Shown: positions 7,674 to 17,743 of the stretch, piece by piece
Layout of the letters: the number at the start of each line of letters is the position of its first letter
Position numbering within the stretch: the stretch's first letter is position 1
From: an uncultured Spirochaetales bacterium
GTDB lineage: Bacteria > Spirochaetota > Spirochaetia > Sphaerochaetales > Sphaerochaetaceae
Assembly (NCBI GenBank): GCA_944390865.1
Contig: CALXRC010000002.1
Coordinates: 55,517 to 119,516, forward strand
Direction: 5' to 3'
Length of the DNA stretch: 64,000 nt
Translations under genes and position numbers: made by a program
The notes under the pieces: generated by a model
Told to the model about the DNA's origin: nothing
Database searches by the model: none
Seen by the model: only the letters and a program-made list of their open reading frames with translations

Positions 7674-9611
7674 TTATTTTACTTCCTCATAATCAGCATC
7701 GACAGCGTCATCTGTGGATCCGGATGAACCTGCTGATGCATCCTGGCCTGAGGCAGAAGCGTCCGCACCTGAGCCTGTGCCCGCATTCTGCTGCTGGGCC
7801 TGAGCGGCTTCATAGACCTTCTGTCCGAGTTCCATGGATGCCTGCTGTACAGCATCTGTCTTTGCCTTAAGCTCCTCGGCAGTTGCGCCGGAAGAAGCCA
7901 GGGTGTCTTTAAGGGCCTTCAGTGCATCCTCGATCTTTGCCTTTTCGGAAGCACTCACCTTGTCGCCGTACTCCTTGAGAGCCTTCTCTGTGGCATAGAC
8001 AACGCTCTCAGCATTGTTTTTTGCCTCGATCTGCTCTCTGAGCTTCTTGTCCTCAGCCTGATGGGCTTCAGCATCCTTTACCATCTTCTCGATCTCGGAT
8101 TCAGATAGTCCGCTGGAAGTCTCAATCCTGATCTTCTGCTCCTTGCCTGTTCCCAGATCCTTTGCGCTTACATGGACAATGCCGTTGGCGTCAATGTCGA
8201 AAGTAACCTCAATCTGAGGTACTCCTCTCGGAGCTGCAGGAATGCCGACAAGGTCGAACTTGCCCAGAGTCCTGTTCTGGCTTGCAAGCTCACGCTCGCC
8301 CTGAAGGACATGAATCGAGACAGCGGTCTGTCCATCTGCGGCAGTTGAGAAGATCTGGCTCTTCTTTGTAGGAATAGTGGTGTTTCTCTCAATGAGCTTT
8401 GTGTTCACGCCGCCAAGCGTCTCAATGCCGAGAGAAAGCGGAGTGACATCAAGCAGAAGCACGTCCTTGACATCTCCCTTGAGGATGCCTCCCTGAATTG
8501 ATGCGCCGACTGCAACAACCTCATCAGGGTTGACGCCCTTGTGAGGCTCTTTCTTGAACAGGTCCTTCACAAGCTCCTGAACTGCAGGAATTCTTGTTGA
8601 ACCGCCGACAAGGATGACCTCGTCAATGTCGTTGGCAGTGATTCCGGCATCTCTCATCGCATTGATGCACGGAGTCTTTGTCTTTTCAATGATAGGAGCA
8701 ATCATCTGCTCGAACTTTGCTCTTGAAAGAGACATCTGCAGGTTCTTAGGACCTGTTGAGTCTGCAGCAATGAACGGCAGGTTGATGTCTGTGTTCTGGC
8801 TGGAAGAGAGTGCGATCTTAGCATTCTCTGCAGCTTCCTTCAGTCTCTGGAGAGCCATCTTGTCCTTTGTGAGGTCGATGCCTGTCTCATTCCTGAAGTT
8901 CTCGACCATCCAGTTGATGAGAAGCTGGTCGATGTTGTCGCCGCCCAGGTGTGTGTCTCCGTTTGTGCTCTTGACTTCGAAGACGCCGTCGCCGAGCTCA
9001 AGGATTGAGATATCAAAAGTACCGCCGCCAAGGTCGTAGACAGCGATTGTCTCATCCTTTGAGCTGTCCTTGCCAAAGCCATAGGCAAGAGCTGCAGCTG
9101 TAGGCTCGTTGACAATTCTCTTTACTTCAAGACCGGCAATCCTTCCGGCATCCTTTGTAGCCTGGCGCTGTGCGTCATTGAAGTATGCAGGCACTGTGAT
9201 GACTGCCTCTGTGACAGGCTCGCCGAGGTAGTCCTCAGCTGTCTTCTTCATCTTCATCAGGATCTCGGCAGAGATTTCCTGCGGGCTGAGCAGCTTGCCG
9301 CGGATGTCCACCTTGATCTCATCGCCGGCTCCTGCGACAACTTTATATGGAATCAGCTTGATCTCTTCTGTCACCTCATGGTACTTGCGTCCCATGAATC
9401 TCTTGATGGAGAACACAGTGTTCTCCGGGTTTGTAATCATCTGGTTTTTGGCGGGGCGTCCAACGACACGCTCGCTCTCGCTCTTGTAGCCTACAACAGA
9501 AGGTGTAGTTCTGTCTCCTTCTGCGTTTGTGATAACCTTCGGCTCATTTCCTTCCATGACTGCCACGCAGCTGTTGGTTGTGCCAAGGTCAATTCCAATA
9601 ATTTTTCCCAT
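7674..9611 (-). CDS. dnaK: Molecular chaperone DnaK (Hsp70)
   Basis: ATP-driven chaperone of 645 residues. The ATPase domain shows [52 protein letters not shown] and the [15 protein letters not shown] block. The substrate-binding domain follows ([24 protein letters not shown]-like region), then a helical lid and a Gly/Ser/Ala-rich tail ending DADYEEVK, as in most bacterial DnaK. It lies 81 bases after grpE and before dnaJ. I found no CIRCE-type inverted repeat upstream of the unit, so heat control by HrcA is not indicated. Confidence 0.99.
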   Translation of the reverse strand: MGKIIGIDLGTTNSCVAVMEGNEPKVITNAEGDRTTPSVVGYKSESERVVGRPAKNQMITNPENTVFSIKRFMGRKYHEVTEEIKLIPYKVVAGAGDEIKVDIRGKLLSPQEISAEILMKMKKTAEDYLGEPVTEAVITVPAYFNDAQRQATKDAGRIAGLEVKRIVNEPTAAALAYGFGKDSSKDETIAVYDLGGGTFDISILELGDGVFEVKSTNGDTHLGGDNIDQLLINWMVENFRNETGIDLTKDKMALQRLKEAAENAKIALSSSQNTDINLPFIAADSTGPKNLQMSLSRAKFEQMIAPIIEKTKTPCINAMRDAGITANDIDEVILVGGSTRIPAVQELVKDLFKKEPHKGVNPDEVVAVGASIQGGILKGDVKDVLLLDVTPLSLGIETLGGVNTKLIERNTTIPTKKSQIFSTAADGQTAVSIHVLQGERELASQNRTLGKFDLVGIPAAPRGVPQIEVTFDIDANGIVHVSAKDLGTGKEQKIRIETSSGLSESEIEKMVKDAEAHQAEDKKLREQIEAKNNAESVVYATEKALKEYGDKVSASEKAKIEDALKALKDTLASSGATAEELKAKTDAVQQASMELGQKVYEAAQAQQQNAGTGSGADASASGQDASAGSSGSTDDAVDADYEEVK

Positions 9612-9692
9612 TTTATTTATCCTCTCATTTATTTTCGTGTTAAGTCTTTTTCCCGGACCCGCAAGCTAATTTAATAAAGGCTCACAAAATCG

Positions 9693-10334
9693 TCAACTCT
9701 TGCTTTTTCCAACCTTTACTTTCGCAGGTCTGATCACCCTTCCGTTGAGCTTGTAGCCCTTCTGAAGCATCATCGTCACTGTGTCTTCCTTGAGACCGTC
9801 GACTTCCTCAAGCAGGCAGGCTTCATGCTCATCCGGATTGAAAGGCACGTTCTCCTGATCAATGACTTCCAGTCCCCAGTTTGTCTTGAGCACTGAATAA
9901 AGCCGGTCCTCAATCATCTTCACGCCTTCCCTGAGAGCTTCAAAGTTGTCGCTCTTGTCAGCAGCATCAAGGGCGCGCGAGAAATCATCAAGCGGACCGA
10001 TCAGATCTTTGACAAGGCTTGTATTGGCATACTTGACAGCCTCTTCCTTGTCGCGCAGCAGGCGCTTTTTGTAATTCTCGGTCTCTGCCGCATTGCGGAT
10101 AAGCTTGTCCTTTGTCTGAGCAAGCTGCTCCTCAAGATCCCTGATCTTCTCCTCAAGCTCAGCAGTCCTGTCATCTGCATTCTCAGCCGGAGCTGCGTCC
10201 TCTTTCTTCTCCTCAGGTTCTCCTGCGGTCACTTCATCATCAAGAGTCTCAGCGACCACTTCTTCCCTGACATCATCTTTTTTCTCTTCCATCTCTTTCA
10301 CCCTGGTATTATGTTTATTCTTCTTTTTTGTCAT
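9693..10334 (-). CDS. grpE: Nucleotide exchange factor GrpE
   Basis: Releases ADP from DnaK. The 213-residue protein starts at ATG 10334, with AAGGAGA at good spacing. A long acidic low-complexity N-terminus rich in E, D and K precedes a coiled-coil region (EEKIRDLEEQLAQTKDKLIRN) and the C-terminal beta domain with VIDQENVPFNPDEHEA and LQKGYKLNGRVIRPAKVKVG. It opens the grpE-dnaK-dnaJ set and follows the SpiroCoCo gene. hrcA, often upstream of grpE, is not in this window. Confidence 0.96.
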   Translation of the reverse strand: MTKKKNKHNTRVKEMEEKKDDVREEVVAETLDDEVTAGEPEEKKEDAAPAENADDRTAELEEKIRDLEEQLAQTKDKLIRNAAETENYKKRLLRDKEEAVKYANTSLVKDLIGPLDDFSRALDAADKSDNFEALREGVKMIEDRLYSVLKTNWGLEVIDQENVPFNPDEHEACLLEEVDGLKEDTVTMMLQKGYKLNGRVIRPAKVKVGKSKS

Positions 10335-10374
10335 AAAAAATCTCCTTGAAAAGGAGTTGTCTGTACGTAACTGA

Positions 10375-10403
10375 AAAGTAATAAGCAGACGGCATGAGGT
10401 CAA
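10375..10403 (-). promoter_or_regulatory. Possible promoter of grpE-dnaK-dnaJ
   Basis: TTGACC (10398-10403) and TACTTT (10375-10380) on the minus strand are 17 bases apart. The -35 box touches a perfect 10-bp hairpin (10401-10426, stem CAAGGGCCGG) that lacks a U-run on either strand; the hairpin may slow read-through from the coiled-coil gene. Confidence 0.45.
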
Positions 10404-10435
10404 GGGCCGGAACAGTCCGGCCCTTGTGAATGCAC

Positions 10436-12304
10436 TCAGTCATCATCGATTGGAAGCTCTTCCTCCTGTGCCTCAGGTTCTTCTGCGGCAGGGATGTCTG
10501 TCTTTCCATTCTTTTCCTGTCTGGCATTCTCCATCTGGAGGCGGGCCAGCCGGGCCTCTTCATTCTGCCTGTCGCGGCGGGCGCTCTGGGCCTTTGACTG
10601 AAGCCAGTCAAGCTCCTTCTGGGCCTTTGCCACCTCTTCCTGGAGGTTCTTGTGATCCCTCTGCAGGTTAAACAGCTCTTCTTTCGCAGCTGTCACCTTG
10701 TTCTGAGTCTCACTGAGACTTGCCTCTGAACTTGCAAGACGTGTATGTATCTGTGTCAGCTTCTCGCCTGTCCTGCTGAGGCTCTCGCTGACGCCCTGAT
10801 TGAGCATTGAGACAGCCTCCCTGATTTCTGTGAGCTTCTTGGCGAAATTGGCAAGCTGCTCTGTGGATGCGCTGAACATTGAATCAAAGACAGCGCTCAC
10901 GCGGCTGATCTCTCCGTCCATTGTCTGCGCAAGCTGTGTCCTGCACTTCGCGCTGTACTCTTCCTCTTCGCTGCTGATGAGTTCATGCTGCCTCTTGTGC
11001 AGGCTGCTGAACTCCTCCTTTGCCTTGTCAAGATCATCGAAAACAGCACGGCTGTCTGTTTCGAACTTGTTCTTCAGCTGGCTTGAGAGCGCACTGAGGT
11101 TCTGCTCCCCCTCTATGATGGAAGAAGCAATGCTTGTCTGGCTGGAAGAGGCAAGCTCATCCATTTTTTCCTTATAGGAAGTGAAAGCCTCGTCCGCTTT
11201 CTGTCTTATATTCTCAGCATCGCTTTCCATCTCATTGCGCTTCTGCTCAAGAAGTGATGTCTTCTCGCCAAGCTGCCTGAGGTAATCTTCAAGCTCTGTG
11301 CGTCTGGCAAGGATAGAAGCATCAAGCGCCGTGCGCTCGCCCTGCATGCTTGTCCTGAGGTTGTCAGAAGAGTCAATCAGCTCCTGCGTCATCTTTGCAT
11401 AAGTATTCGCGGCATCGGCCAGATTCTCTTCCCTGACCCTGACAAGCTCTTCCTTTTCTTTCTCAAGTTCCTGTGCGCACTCCTGCCTGCATGCCGCAGC
11501 CTGTGCGACAGCACTGTCAAGCTCGCTTCTCGCATTGGAGATATAGACCTCCAGGCCCGACTTCTCCTCCTGGAATCTGTCCACGGCAGCGGAGCTTTCA
11601 GACAGGACTGCCTCTTTCTTTTCATCAAGCTGATTCAGTCCTGTGTCAAGCCAGGCCTTGAAGTCAGCATGGCGCGTGCTGATGTCATCGCGCATGTCAT
11701 CAATAAAGGAACCAAAGTCCTCCCTGTTTGATGAAAGCATGTCCGAAAACTGGAGCAGCATCGCATCTGCCTTTTCCTTATGTGAGCGGGCAACCTCATC
11801 AAGATCATCTGAAGTCTTGCGGATCAGCTCGCTGCAGGAGGCAGTGAGCGCGGAAAGCTCCTGCTGGAGAGAAGCGACCTCTGTGCGGAAATTCTGGATA
11901 ACCTGATCCACGCTGCGGGCCTTCTCAACTTCATTCTGCACTGTCCTGATTCTGTCCTCGGCATGCTCTGTCTGCACCCTGAGCTTGTCAAGGGCCAGCT
12001 CATAGCCGCGGCATACTGATTCAAGGCTTGTCAGATCCTTTCTGTGATTGTTGAGATTGTCCAGGGAGGCCTCGACCGCACCGACAAGCTCAAGCATTTC
12101 CTTCTTCTTGGACTCAACAAGCTCCTTGGCATCGCCGCAGGCTTCCGAAATTCTCGCCATTGTCTGCTGGCTTTCGGAACGGAAGCTGGAAATCTTCTCC
12201 TTCACCGTCTGCAGGCTTCTGCTCTTCTTGTCTTCTGCTCTGAAAGCAAGAATGATGATCAGCGTTATGATAAACAGGACTATAGGAAGTACATACGTCA
12301 ACAT
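10436..12304 (-). CDS. SpiroCoCo-type membrane-anchored coiled-coil protein
   Basis: A 622-residue protein with one N-terminal membrane segment (about residues 3-21, LTYVLPIVLFIITLIIILAF) followed almost entirely by charged heptad-type helix rich in E, K, S, L and A. The tail after about residue 590 is acidic and Pro/Glu-rich (AAEEPEAQEEELPIDDD). This architecture and composition match the spirochete-specific coiled-coil family called SpiroCoCo. No catalytic domain is visible. It likely acts as an envelope or cytoskeletal scaffold, with the helix in the cytoplasm given the positively charged residues after the membrane segment. It lies 20 bases after the HAD gene and before grpE. Confidence 0.8.
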   Translation of the reverse strand: MLTYVLPIVLFIITLIIILAFRAEDKKSRSLQTVKEKISSFRSESQQTMARISEACGDAKELVESKKKEMLELVGAVEASLDNLNNHRKDLTSLESVCRGYELALDKLRVQTEHAEDRIRTVQNEVEKARSVDQVIQNFRTEVASLQQELSALTASCSELIRKTSDDLDEVARSHKEKADAMLLQFSDMLSSNREDFGSFIDDMRDDISTRHADFKAWLDTGLNQLDEKKEAVLSESSAAVDRFQEEKSGLEVYISNARSELDSAVAQAAACRQECAQELEKEKEELVRVREENLADAANTYAKMTQELIDSSDNLRTSMQGERTALDASILARRTELEDYLRQLGEKTSLLEQKRNEMESDAENIRQKADEAFTSYKEKMDELASSSQTSIASSIIEGEQNLSALSSQLKNKFETDSRAVFDDLDKAKEEFSSLHKRQHELISSEEEEYSAKCRTQLAQTMDGEISRVSAVFDSMFSASTEQLANFAKKLTEIREAVSMLNQGVSESLSRTGEKLTQIHTRLASSEASLSETQNKVTAAKEELFNLQRDHKNLQEEVAKAQKELDWLQSKAQSARRDRQNEEARLARLQMENARQEKNGKTDIPAAEEPEAQEEELPIDDD

Positions 12305-12324
12305 TTCAACACTCCAAACACCTT

Positions 12325-13017
12325 TCAGATAACGATATTAGCAAATGTTTGCCAGCTGGTTAATACCAGATCGGCAAGAGGAAAGGACGCTTTGTCCGCC
12401 CCCTTTCTGATCAGGAGGGTGCGCATTCCCACCTTTGAGGCCCCGACAACGTCTTTTTTGTAGCTGTCTCCCACATAAAGGGCTTCTTCAGGCCTTATTC
12501 CGATTTCTCTGAGCATATAGATAAACGGCTGGTCGCATGGCTTAAGATAGCCGGTATCCTCTGTTGAGGCCTTCCAGTCAAAACAATCATCCAGGCCGAG
12601 GATGGAGAGCTTGCCTGAAAGAGGAAAGTCAGAAAGGGCTGCAAGAAAGAAGCCCCTGGCCCTGGCAGCTTCAAGGCTTTCCCTGACATAGGGGAAGGGA
12701 TGAATGAAGCGGGCCATTGATTTCTCCCAGGGCCTGAGCAGCTTTCTCTCATAGGTCTCTATCCACTCCTCATCGCTGCCCTTCCAGCCCATGAGCTCCT
12801 TTTCCTTGGCACGGAAGCCGGCTAGAGAGAGCATTCTGTCTGCCTTATAGCCGTCCTGTGCCCTCATTTTCTGGCGCATCGAGTTGTACCGCACAGAGAA
12901 AACAGGATGGCGGAGAGCGGAAAAGAACAGATAGAGATCAGTCTGCCACTTCGGATAAAGCGTTCCGTCTATGTCAAAGCACAGTGCCTTGATATTGTTC
13001 TCCTCAGCCCATCCCAT
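12325..13017 (-). CDS. HAD-family hydrolase
   Basis: Haloacid dehalogenase-type phosphatase of 230 residues. Motif I is CFDIDGTLYP with the nucleophilic Asp and the acid/base Asp two residues later. Motif II is AALSDFP, motif III surrounds the Lys in DTGYLKPCDQPF, and motif IV is LYVGDSYKKDVVGA. A helical cap lies between motifs I and II. Its ATG overlaps the der stop codon by one base (TAATG), so translation is likely coupled. The substrate cannot be predicted; small phosphorylated metabolites are usual. Confidence 0.9.
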   Translation of the reverse strand: MGWAEENNIKALCFDIDGTLYPKWQTDLYLFFSALRHPVFSVRYNSMRQKMRAQDGYKADRMLSLAGFRAKEKELMGWKGSDEEWIETYERKLLRPWEKSMARFIHPFPYVRESLEAARARGFFLAALSDFPLSGKLSILGLDDCFDWKASTEDTGYLKPCDQPFIYMLREIGIRPEEALYVGDSYKKDVVGASKVGMRTLLIRKGADKASFPLADLVLTSWQTFANIVI

Positions 13018-14561
13018 TATCTTTTCCTTTTCTGTCTGGTGTTCTGCACAATCTTCTGGGCCCTTTCCCTCTCTTTGCCAAGACGGGCCTTTCCTCCGGG
13101 CTTGCGGCTGACTCCGCGGGCCTTCACGCTCCTGTCCGCATTGCGGCGGATGACTTTGTCAACTTCGCTCTCGCTCTTTTTAGGTCCATTGTCATACAGG
13201 GAAGGATTCCTTCTCCTTTCCCTCAGCGAGATCTCAATCGGAATGGATGCGATGCCAAGCTCCTTTCTCATGCAGTTCTTGAGATAGCTGAGATAGGTTT
13301 CAGGAAAATCCTTGATGCGGTTGACAAAAAGCAGAAAGCGCACGGGATTGACGCTGACCTGCGTGGCGTAAAGAACCTTGTAGTGTCCGCTGCTGCCGCG
13401 CGGCGGCTCATATGCCTCGCACCAGGCTCTCAGTGCATCGTTGAGCGCTGAGGTGTCAATGCGCTTGTTGAGCTGTTTGTATACAAGCCAGGCAGTATCA
13501 AGCAGTCTGCCCACAGCCTCGCCTGTCACAGCACTGATCGGGACGATCGGGGCAAATGAAAGAATCGGGAACAGGAAGCGGACTCTGTCGCTTATGGCCT
13601 CAAGCTCGTTCTTCATTCCTGAAAGCCTGTCAATCTTGTTGAGCACAATGATCACCCCACGTCCGCGCCGTACAATGAGGGAGGCGATCTTCTTGTCCTG
13701 ATCAGACAGTCCTTCCTTTACGTCAACCATAAGGAAAACGATATCTGCCTCATCAATCGTCTTTATCGCACGGTTGACAGAGTAGTACTCGACATCTTCC
13801 TCAACCTTGCTCTTTCTTCTTATTCCCGCTGTGTCAAGGACAGTATAGTCAGCGCCCTTATAAGTGAAGGTCGCACGCATGACATCGCGGGTCGTGCCGG
13901 CGATGTCGCTGACAATCGAGATGTCGCGTCCTGTGAGAAGATTCGTCAGGGTGCTCTTTCCTGTATTCGGCTTGCCCATGATCGCAAGCCTTATTGAAGG
14001 CACTTCCTCAGGAGCCTCATCAATCCTCTCCAGGGACAGCATGCCCAGAAGAGTGTCTTCCAGCTCCTCAATTCCAAGCCCGTGCTCTGCGGATATGCCC
14101 ACAATTCTCTGGTAGCCGTAATTGTAGAAGTTCCAGATCAGGTCTTCTCTCGAAACATCATCTACCTTGTTCACGACAAGGACAATCTTGTCTGTATACG
14201 GACGCAGCTGCTTGAGCAGCATCTGGTCCTCTCCGTTGACCTCGCTGCAGTCCATCATGAACAGGATGACATCGCTCTGGCCCAGCAGGGACAGGCTCTT
14301 CTGGGCCACAAGATCATCCATCTTGTCCTTCTCGATCTTTATTCCGCCGCTGTCGACAAGCGTGACAGGATGATTGCCCAGCAGCCAGCGTTCAGGGATC
14401 GGATCCCGGGTCACACCCGGAGTCGGGTCCGTGATGGCCCTTCTCTTCCCGATCAGACGGTTGAAAAGCGTGCTCTTTCCCACATTCGGGCGGCCAATGA
14501 TGCTGATCAGGGGCAGACTTGTGTCAATGTCAGCCTTGTTGGTTATCTCTAATCTCTGCAT
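13017..14561 (-). CDS. der: Ribosome biogenesis GTPase Der (EngA)
   Basis: Tandem-GTPase 50S assembly factor, 514 residues. Two complete G domains are seen: the first with GRPNVGKST, DSGG and NKVD, the second with GKPNTGKST, DTAGIRR and NKID. The C-terminal KH-like domain follows (YLKNCMRKELGIASIPIEISLRER). The extreme C-terminus has a strongly basic extension (ARLGKERERAQKIVQNTRQKRKR part) of some 60 residues. GGAG precedes the ATG by 7 bases. The gene start lies 32 bases inside the end of ptsI, and its stop overlaps the start of the HAD gene. Confidence 0.97.
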   Translation of the reverse strand: MQRLEITNKADIDTSLPLISIIGRPNVGKSTLFNRLIGKRRAITDPTPGVTRDPIPERWLLGNHPVTLVDSGGIKIEKDKMDDLVAQKSLSLLGQSDVILFMMDCSEVNGEDQMLLKQLRPYTDKIVLVVNKVDDVSREDLIWNFYNYGYQRIVGISAEHGLGIEELEDTLLGMLSLERIDEAPEEVPSIRLAIMGKPNTGKSTLTNLLTGRDISIVSDIAGTTRDVMRATFTYKGADYTVLDTAGIRRKSKVEEDVEYYSVNRAIKTIDEADIVFLMVDVKEGLSDQDKKIASLIVRRGRGVIIVLNKIDRLSGMKNELEAISDRVRFLFPILSFAPIVPISAVTGEAVGRLLDTAWLVYKQLNKRIDTSALNDALRAWCEAYEPPRGSSGHYKVLYATQVSVNPVRFLLFVNRIKDFPETYLSYLKNCMRKELGIASIPIEISLRERRRNPSLYDNGPKKSESEVDKVIRRNADRSVKARGVSRKPGGKARLGKERERAQKIVQNTRQKRKR

Positions 14562-16272
14562 TGAATTTCTCCACGAGCTCTTCTATGTCCCGACAGCTTG
14601 TCATATCAAGGGCTTTTTTGGCAAGAACCTGACAGTCAGAATAATTCAGGCTCCTGATGAGCCTGCGTGCAGACAGCAGACTGGCCGGATGCATGCTCAG
14701 CTTTCTGAAGCCCAGCCCTATGATAAGGGGAATGAACTCAATGTCAGAAGCAAGCTCACCGCACATTGAAAGATCAAGCTCATGCGCTGCCGCACTGTCT
14801 GAAGTGTATTTCAGCAGCCTCAGCATTGCCACATCATATTCCTTATAAAGATAGCTTATCTTCTCATTCCCTCTGTCAACCGCAATTGTGTACTGAGTCA
14901 GATCATTTGTTCCGACAGAGAAGAAATCAACCTTGGAAGCAAGAATATCGCTTGTGATGGCAGCAGAGGGGACTTCTATCATCGTCCCTGTCTTCATGTC
15001 CTCGTCAAAGGCAATGCCTTCGCTGCGGCACTCTGCCTTCACCGATTCAAAGAAGGAGAGCACGTCATCCAGCTCATCAGGCCCTGAGATCATAGGGAAC
15101 ATCAGCCTGATTCTGCCGGGGCAGCTGCCGGATGCTCTCAGCACTGCTCTGAGCTGGGTGCGGAAGATATCCCTGCGGCTCATGCAGAAGCGCACGGCCC
15201 TCCAGCCGAGCACAGGATTGTCCTCATCCACATGAAGATCGCTGACCACCTTGTCTCCGCCCACATCATAGGTCCTTATTGTCACAGGCCCCCTTCTCGA
15301 GAAGGCAGATGCAAGCTGGGCATAGATTTCAGCCTGTTCATCCTCGCTGTAGGTCTTGCCTTCAGTCATCAGCAGAAATTCTGTCCTCAGCAGTCCTGCC
15401 CCTTCAGCACCATTCTTCAGTGAAGACTCGACATGATCAATGCCGTCAATATTGCACTCCAGACGGATGCGCACGCCGTCTTTTGTTATTGCGGGAAGCA
15501 CCGCATCTTCCTTAAGCAGCCGCTCTTCCTCTTCCAGCTGGCGTTTTTCCCTCTTTATGCGCCTTACAGTCTTTTCATCCGGGTCTATATACAGAATGCC
15601 GCTGAGACCGTCGACGGCCGCAAGGCCTCCGCTTTCAATCCTGCTGCTCGCATCCTTCAGGGCAAATACCGCAGGGATGTTCATTGAACGGGCAAGGATT
15701 GCGACATGGGAGGTCGAGCCCCCGCCGTCAAGGCAGATGGCGCCTATCATGGAAACATCCATCGCAAGCAGCTCACTGGGAAGAATGGTGTCAGCAACAA
15801 CGATGACCTTCTCTTCCAGCTCTTTGATATTGGTGAATTTCTCCTTTGTGAGCGTGCTGATCAGGCGCGAGGCGATATCCTGGACATCATAGATGTTTTC
15901 CCTGAACATCTGGCTGCCCAGCTTTGACAGCTGGTCAATGATCTGTCCGGCAGCAGTCTCGACCGCCATTGGAGCATTGTAATAGTCATCGAGTATGAGA
16001 TGTCTGATGCGGGAAGTGAAATCGGGATCCTTCAGCATGAAGCTCTGCGCTTCAAGTATAGTGACCTCATCACTGTTGGAAGCTTTCTTCATCATGGCAT
16101 GGATGTCTTCATCCACCTTTGCAGAGGCCTCTTCATAATGAGCCAGCTGGGCTTCAGCTTCCGCGCTGTCACTGCACTTCTGCGCAGAGAACACAGGCCT
16201 GTCATGCCTTACGACAAAGGCTTTCATGCAGGCGTAACCGCTGAATATGCTTTTACCTTGTATACTTTCCAT
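14530..16272 (-). CDS. ptsI: Phosphoenolpyruvate-protein phosphotransferase (enzyme I)
   Basis: First enzyme of the PTS; moves phosphate from phosphoenolpyruvate to HPr. The 580-residue protein has the HPr-binding N-domain, the phospho-His loop GGGSTSHVAILAR, and the PEP-binding barrel with GLLRTEFLLM, TIRTYDVGGDK, LMFPMIS and SVGTNDLTQY plus the Cys in SMCGELA. ATG 16272 is preferred; a TTG eight codons upstream is possible. No HPr or EII gene is adjacent, so it may serve regulation or a distant permease. It overlaps der. Confidence 0.95.
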   Translation of the reverse strand: MESIQGKSIFSGYACMKAFVVRHDRPVFSAQKCSDSAEAEAQLAHYEEASAKVDEDIHAMMKKASNSDEVTILEAQSFMLKDPDFTSRIRHLILDDYYNAPMAVETAAGQIIDQLSKLGSQMFRENIYDVQDIASRLISTLTKEKFTNIKELEEKVIVVADTILPSELLAMDVSMIGAICLDGGGSTSHVAILARSMNIPAVFALKDASSRIESGGLAAVDGLSGILYIDPDEKTVRRIKREKRQLEEEERLLKEDAVLPAITKDGVRIRLECNIDGIDHVESSLKNGAEGAGLLRTEFLLMTEGKTYSEDEQAEIYAQLASAFSRRGPVTIRTYDVGGDKVVSDLHVDEDNPVLGWRAVRFCMSRRDIFRTQLRAVLRASGSCPGRIRLMFPMISGPDELDDVLSFFESVKAECRSEGIAFDEDMKTGTMIEVPSAAITSDILASKVDFFSVGTNDLTQYTIAVDRGNEKISYLYKEYDVAMLRLLKYTSDSAAAHELDLSMCGELASDIEFIPLIIGLGFRKLSMHPASLLSARRLIRSLNYSDCQVLAKKALDMTSCRDIEELVEKFNAEIRDNQQG

Positions 16273-16332
16273 CTGTTTCAAGTATATCTGCCGCAAAGAG
16301 GTTCGTGAAGGAGGAAAAAGAACTGCAGCAGG

Positions 16333-16902
16333 CTATTCGGATGCAATTGTGCGCACCACTGTGCAGGGAGAACCGAAAGCAACCACATTGGGCGGAACTG
16401 ATCTTGTCACCACGCTGCCGGCCCCGATGATTGAGTTGTCTCCGATTGTTACTCCCGGAAGGATTATTACGCCGGCTGCGATGAAGCAGTTCTTTCCCAC
16501 TGTCACGCTTCTGTTAAGCTGAAGGCCTCTGGCCCTCATTGACGGAGACTCAGGATGCGTTGCCGTCGTGATCGTGACATTAGGTCCTATCATTGTATGG
16601 TCCCCGATAGTGATGAGACCGTCATCAACCAGCGTAAGGGTGAAGTTGGCATATACCCCTTCTCCGATATACGCAAACATGCCGGCCCAGTTTGCATGAA
16701 ACGGAATCTCGATGTAAGAGCCTGCGCCGAAGTGTCTGAACATGGAAGAAAGCATCCTCTCTCTTCCTTCAGCGTCCGCAGGATCAAGCTCATTGTAGGC
16801 CTCCAGAAGCCTGAACCGTTCTGCTTGAACCTTCATAAGCCGTTCATCACCGGGATCATAGATTTTTCCGGAATGCATCAACTCAAAGATATCTTCACTC
16901 AT
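16333..16902 (-). CDS. Sugar O-acetyltransferase (maltose/galactoside type)
   Basis: Left-handed beta-helix acetyltransferase of the LacA/Maa group that uses acetyl-CoA. The N-terminal cap shows MHSGKIYDPGDERL and the hexapeptide repeats run from about residue 55 to the end, with the family motifs FHANWAGMFAYIGEGVYANF, IGDHTMIGPNVTI and TATHPE holding the catalytic His. The C-terminal helix-loop includes the NSIIGAGSVVTR stretch. I prefer ATG 16902 because it matches the family N-terminus; upstream ATGs at 16920 and 16941 are in frame and no start has a clear ribosome-binding site. Lies 60 bases before ptsI. Confidence 0.88.
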   Translation of the reverse strand: MSEDIFELMHSGKIYDPGDERLMKVQAERFRLLEAYNELDPADAEGRERMLSSMFRHFGAGSYIEIPFHANWAGMFAYIGEGVYANFTLTLVDDGLITIGDHTMIGPNVTITTATHPESPSMRARGLQLNRSVTVGKNCFIAAGVIILPGVTIGDNSIIGAGSVVTRSVPPNVVAFGSPCTVVRTIASE

Positions 16903-17088
16903 ACTTTCTGATATTACCATGAGTTCATTTGAAGAAGACATAATTCAACATTCACCAGAGCAGGCTCCTGCATTAATTACGTATTTCTCACCCTGTTCTG
17001 ACACTTTCCACATATTCTCTATTCTTTGCAGGTTTTTCCTTGACCTTAACAACAAACTGATAAAAGATGAGCGTCAGAGGTTAATTGT

Positions 17089-17718
17089 ATGAAAAAACTA
17101 TTTGCTATTCTTTTGATTGTTTTGGCTGTCACTCCTCTTTTCGCCTTTGAGGGACAGATCGGTGCAACGCTTGGTTACCAGAATGCTTGGCTTTTTGAGA
17201 TTGAGGGCAATGATACTGGTGATGTGCAGTCACGTACATTAGTTATGTCTGTCAATGGTGCTAACTATTTTGGCAGCAACGGCGGCTTTGGTGTTGAGTA
17301 TGGTATCGGTATGACAAATCTTCTTAACACAAAGGTTGAAAATCTCACTGTTGATGATGAAGAGTTTGATCCAGGACTGATACTCAATCTGGGAGTAAGC
17401 TACAGATATGGCATCACAGATATGATCGGCATTTCAGCTGGACTTGGACTGTCTGCAGGAATGGACTGGGCAAATGGGCAAGATATTGTATATATACAAA
17501 AGGATGTAGACCTTTTTGAATTTGACCTTGGCATGTATGGCAAGATTGCTGCAGACTTCACATTCTTTGATGCTCTTCGTCTGAATGTCGGTCTTGAAAT
17601 GGGAGGCCCGATCTATACAAGCATCACATCAGAATATGAAGGGAAATCAAATACAGAATCTATAGACATCAGTGCATTCTATCTGACGCCATACGTAAGT
17701 CTTTCTTACAAGTATTGA
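17089..17718 (+). CDS. Outer-membrane beta-barrel protein, paralog 1
   Basis: A 209-residue exported protein. It has a Sec signal peptide (MKKLFAILLIVLAVTPLFA, cleavage after LFA) and then alternating Gly/aromatic strands (ANYFGSNGGFGVEYGIG, LRLNVGLEMGG) ending in SLSYKY with an aromatic last residue, as expected for a BAM-inserted barrel. It is about half identical to the next gene, which has the same length. AGAGG precedes the ATG, and TTGACC (17040) lies 49 bases upstream as in the paralog. Function is not known; it is likely a small porin or adhesin-like spirochete surface protein. Confidence 0.8.
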   Translation: MKKLFAILLIVLAVTPLFAFEGQIGATLGYQNAWLFEIEGNDTGDVQSRTLVMSVNGANYFGSNGGFGVEYGIGMTNLLNTKVENLTVDDEEFDPGLILNLGVSYRYGITDMIGISAGLGLSAGMDWANGQDIVYIQKDVDLFEFDLGMYGKIAADFTFFDALRLNVGLEMGGPIYTSITSEYEGKSNTESIDISAFYLTPYVSLSYKY

Positions 17719-17743
17719 TCAAATTCAGTTTAAGCTTATTATC

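Noticed and set aside
10401..10426. 10-bp hairpin after the coiled-coil gene as an intrinsic terminator
   Set aside because: There is no U-run on either strand after the stem.
9612..10435. Possible CIRCE (HrcA) operator near grpE or dnaK
   Set aside because: No TTAGCACTC-N9-GAGTGCTAA-like repeat is present; only an unrelated GC-rich hairpin is seen.
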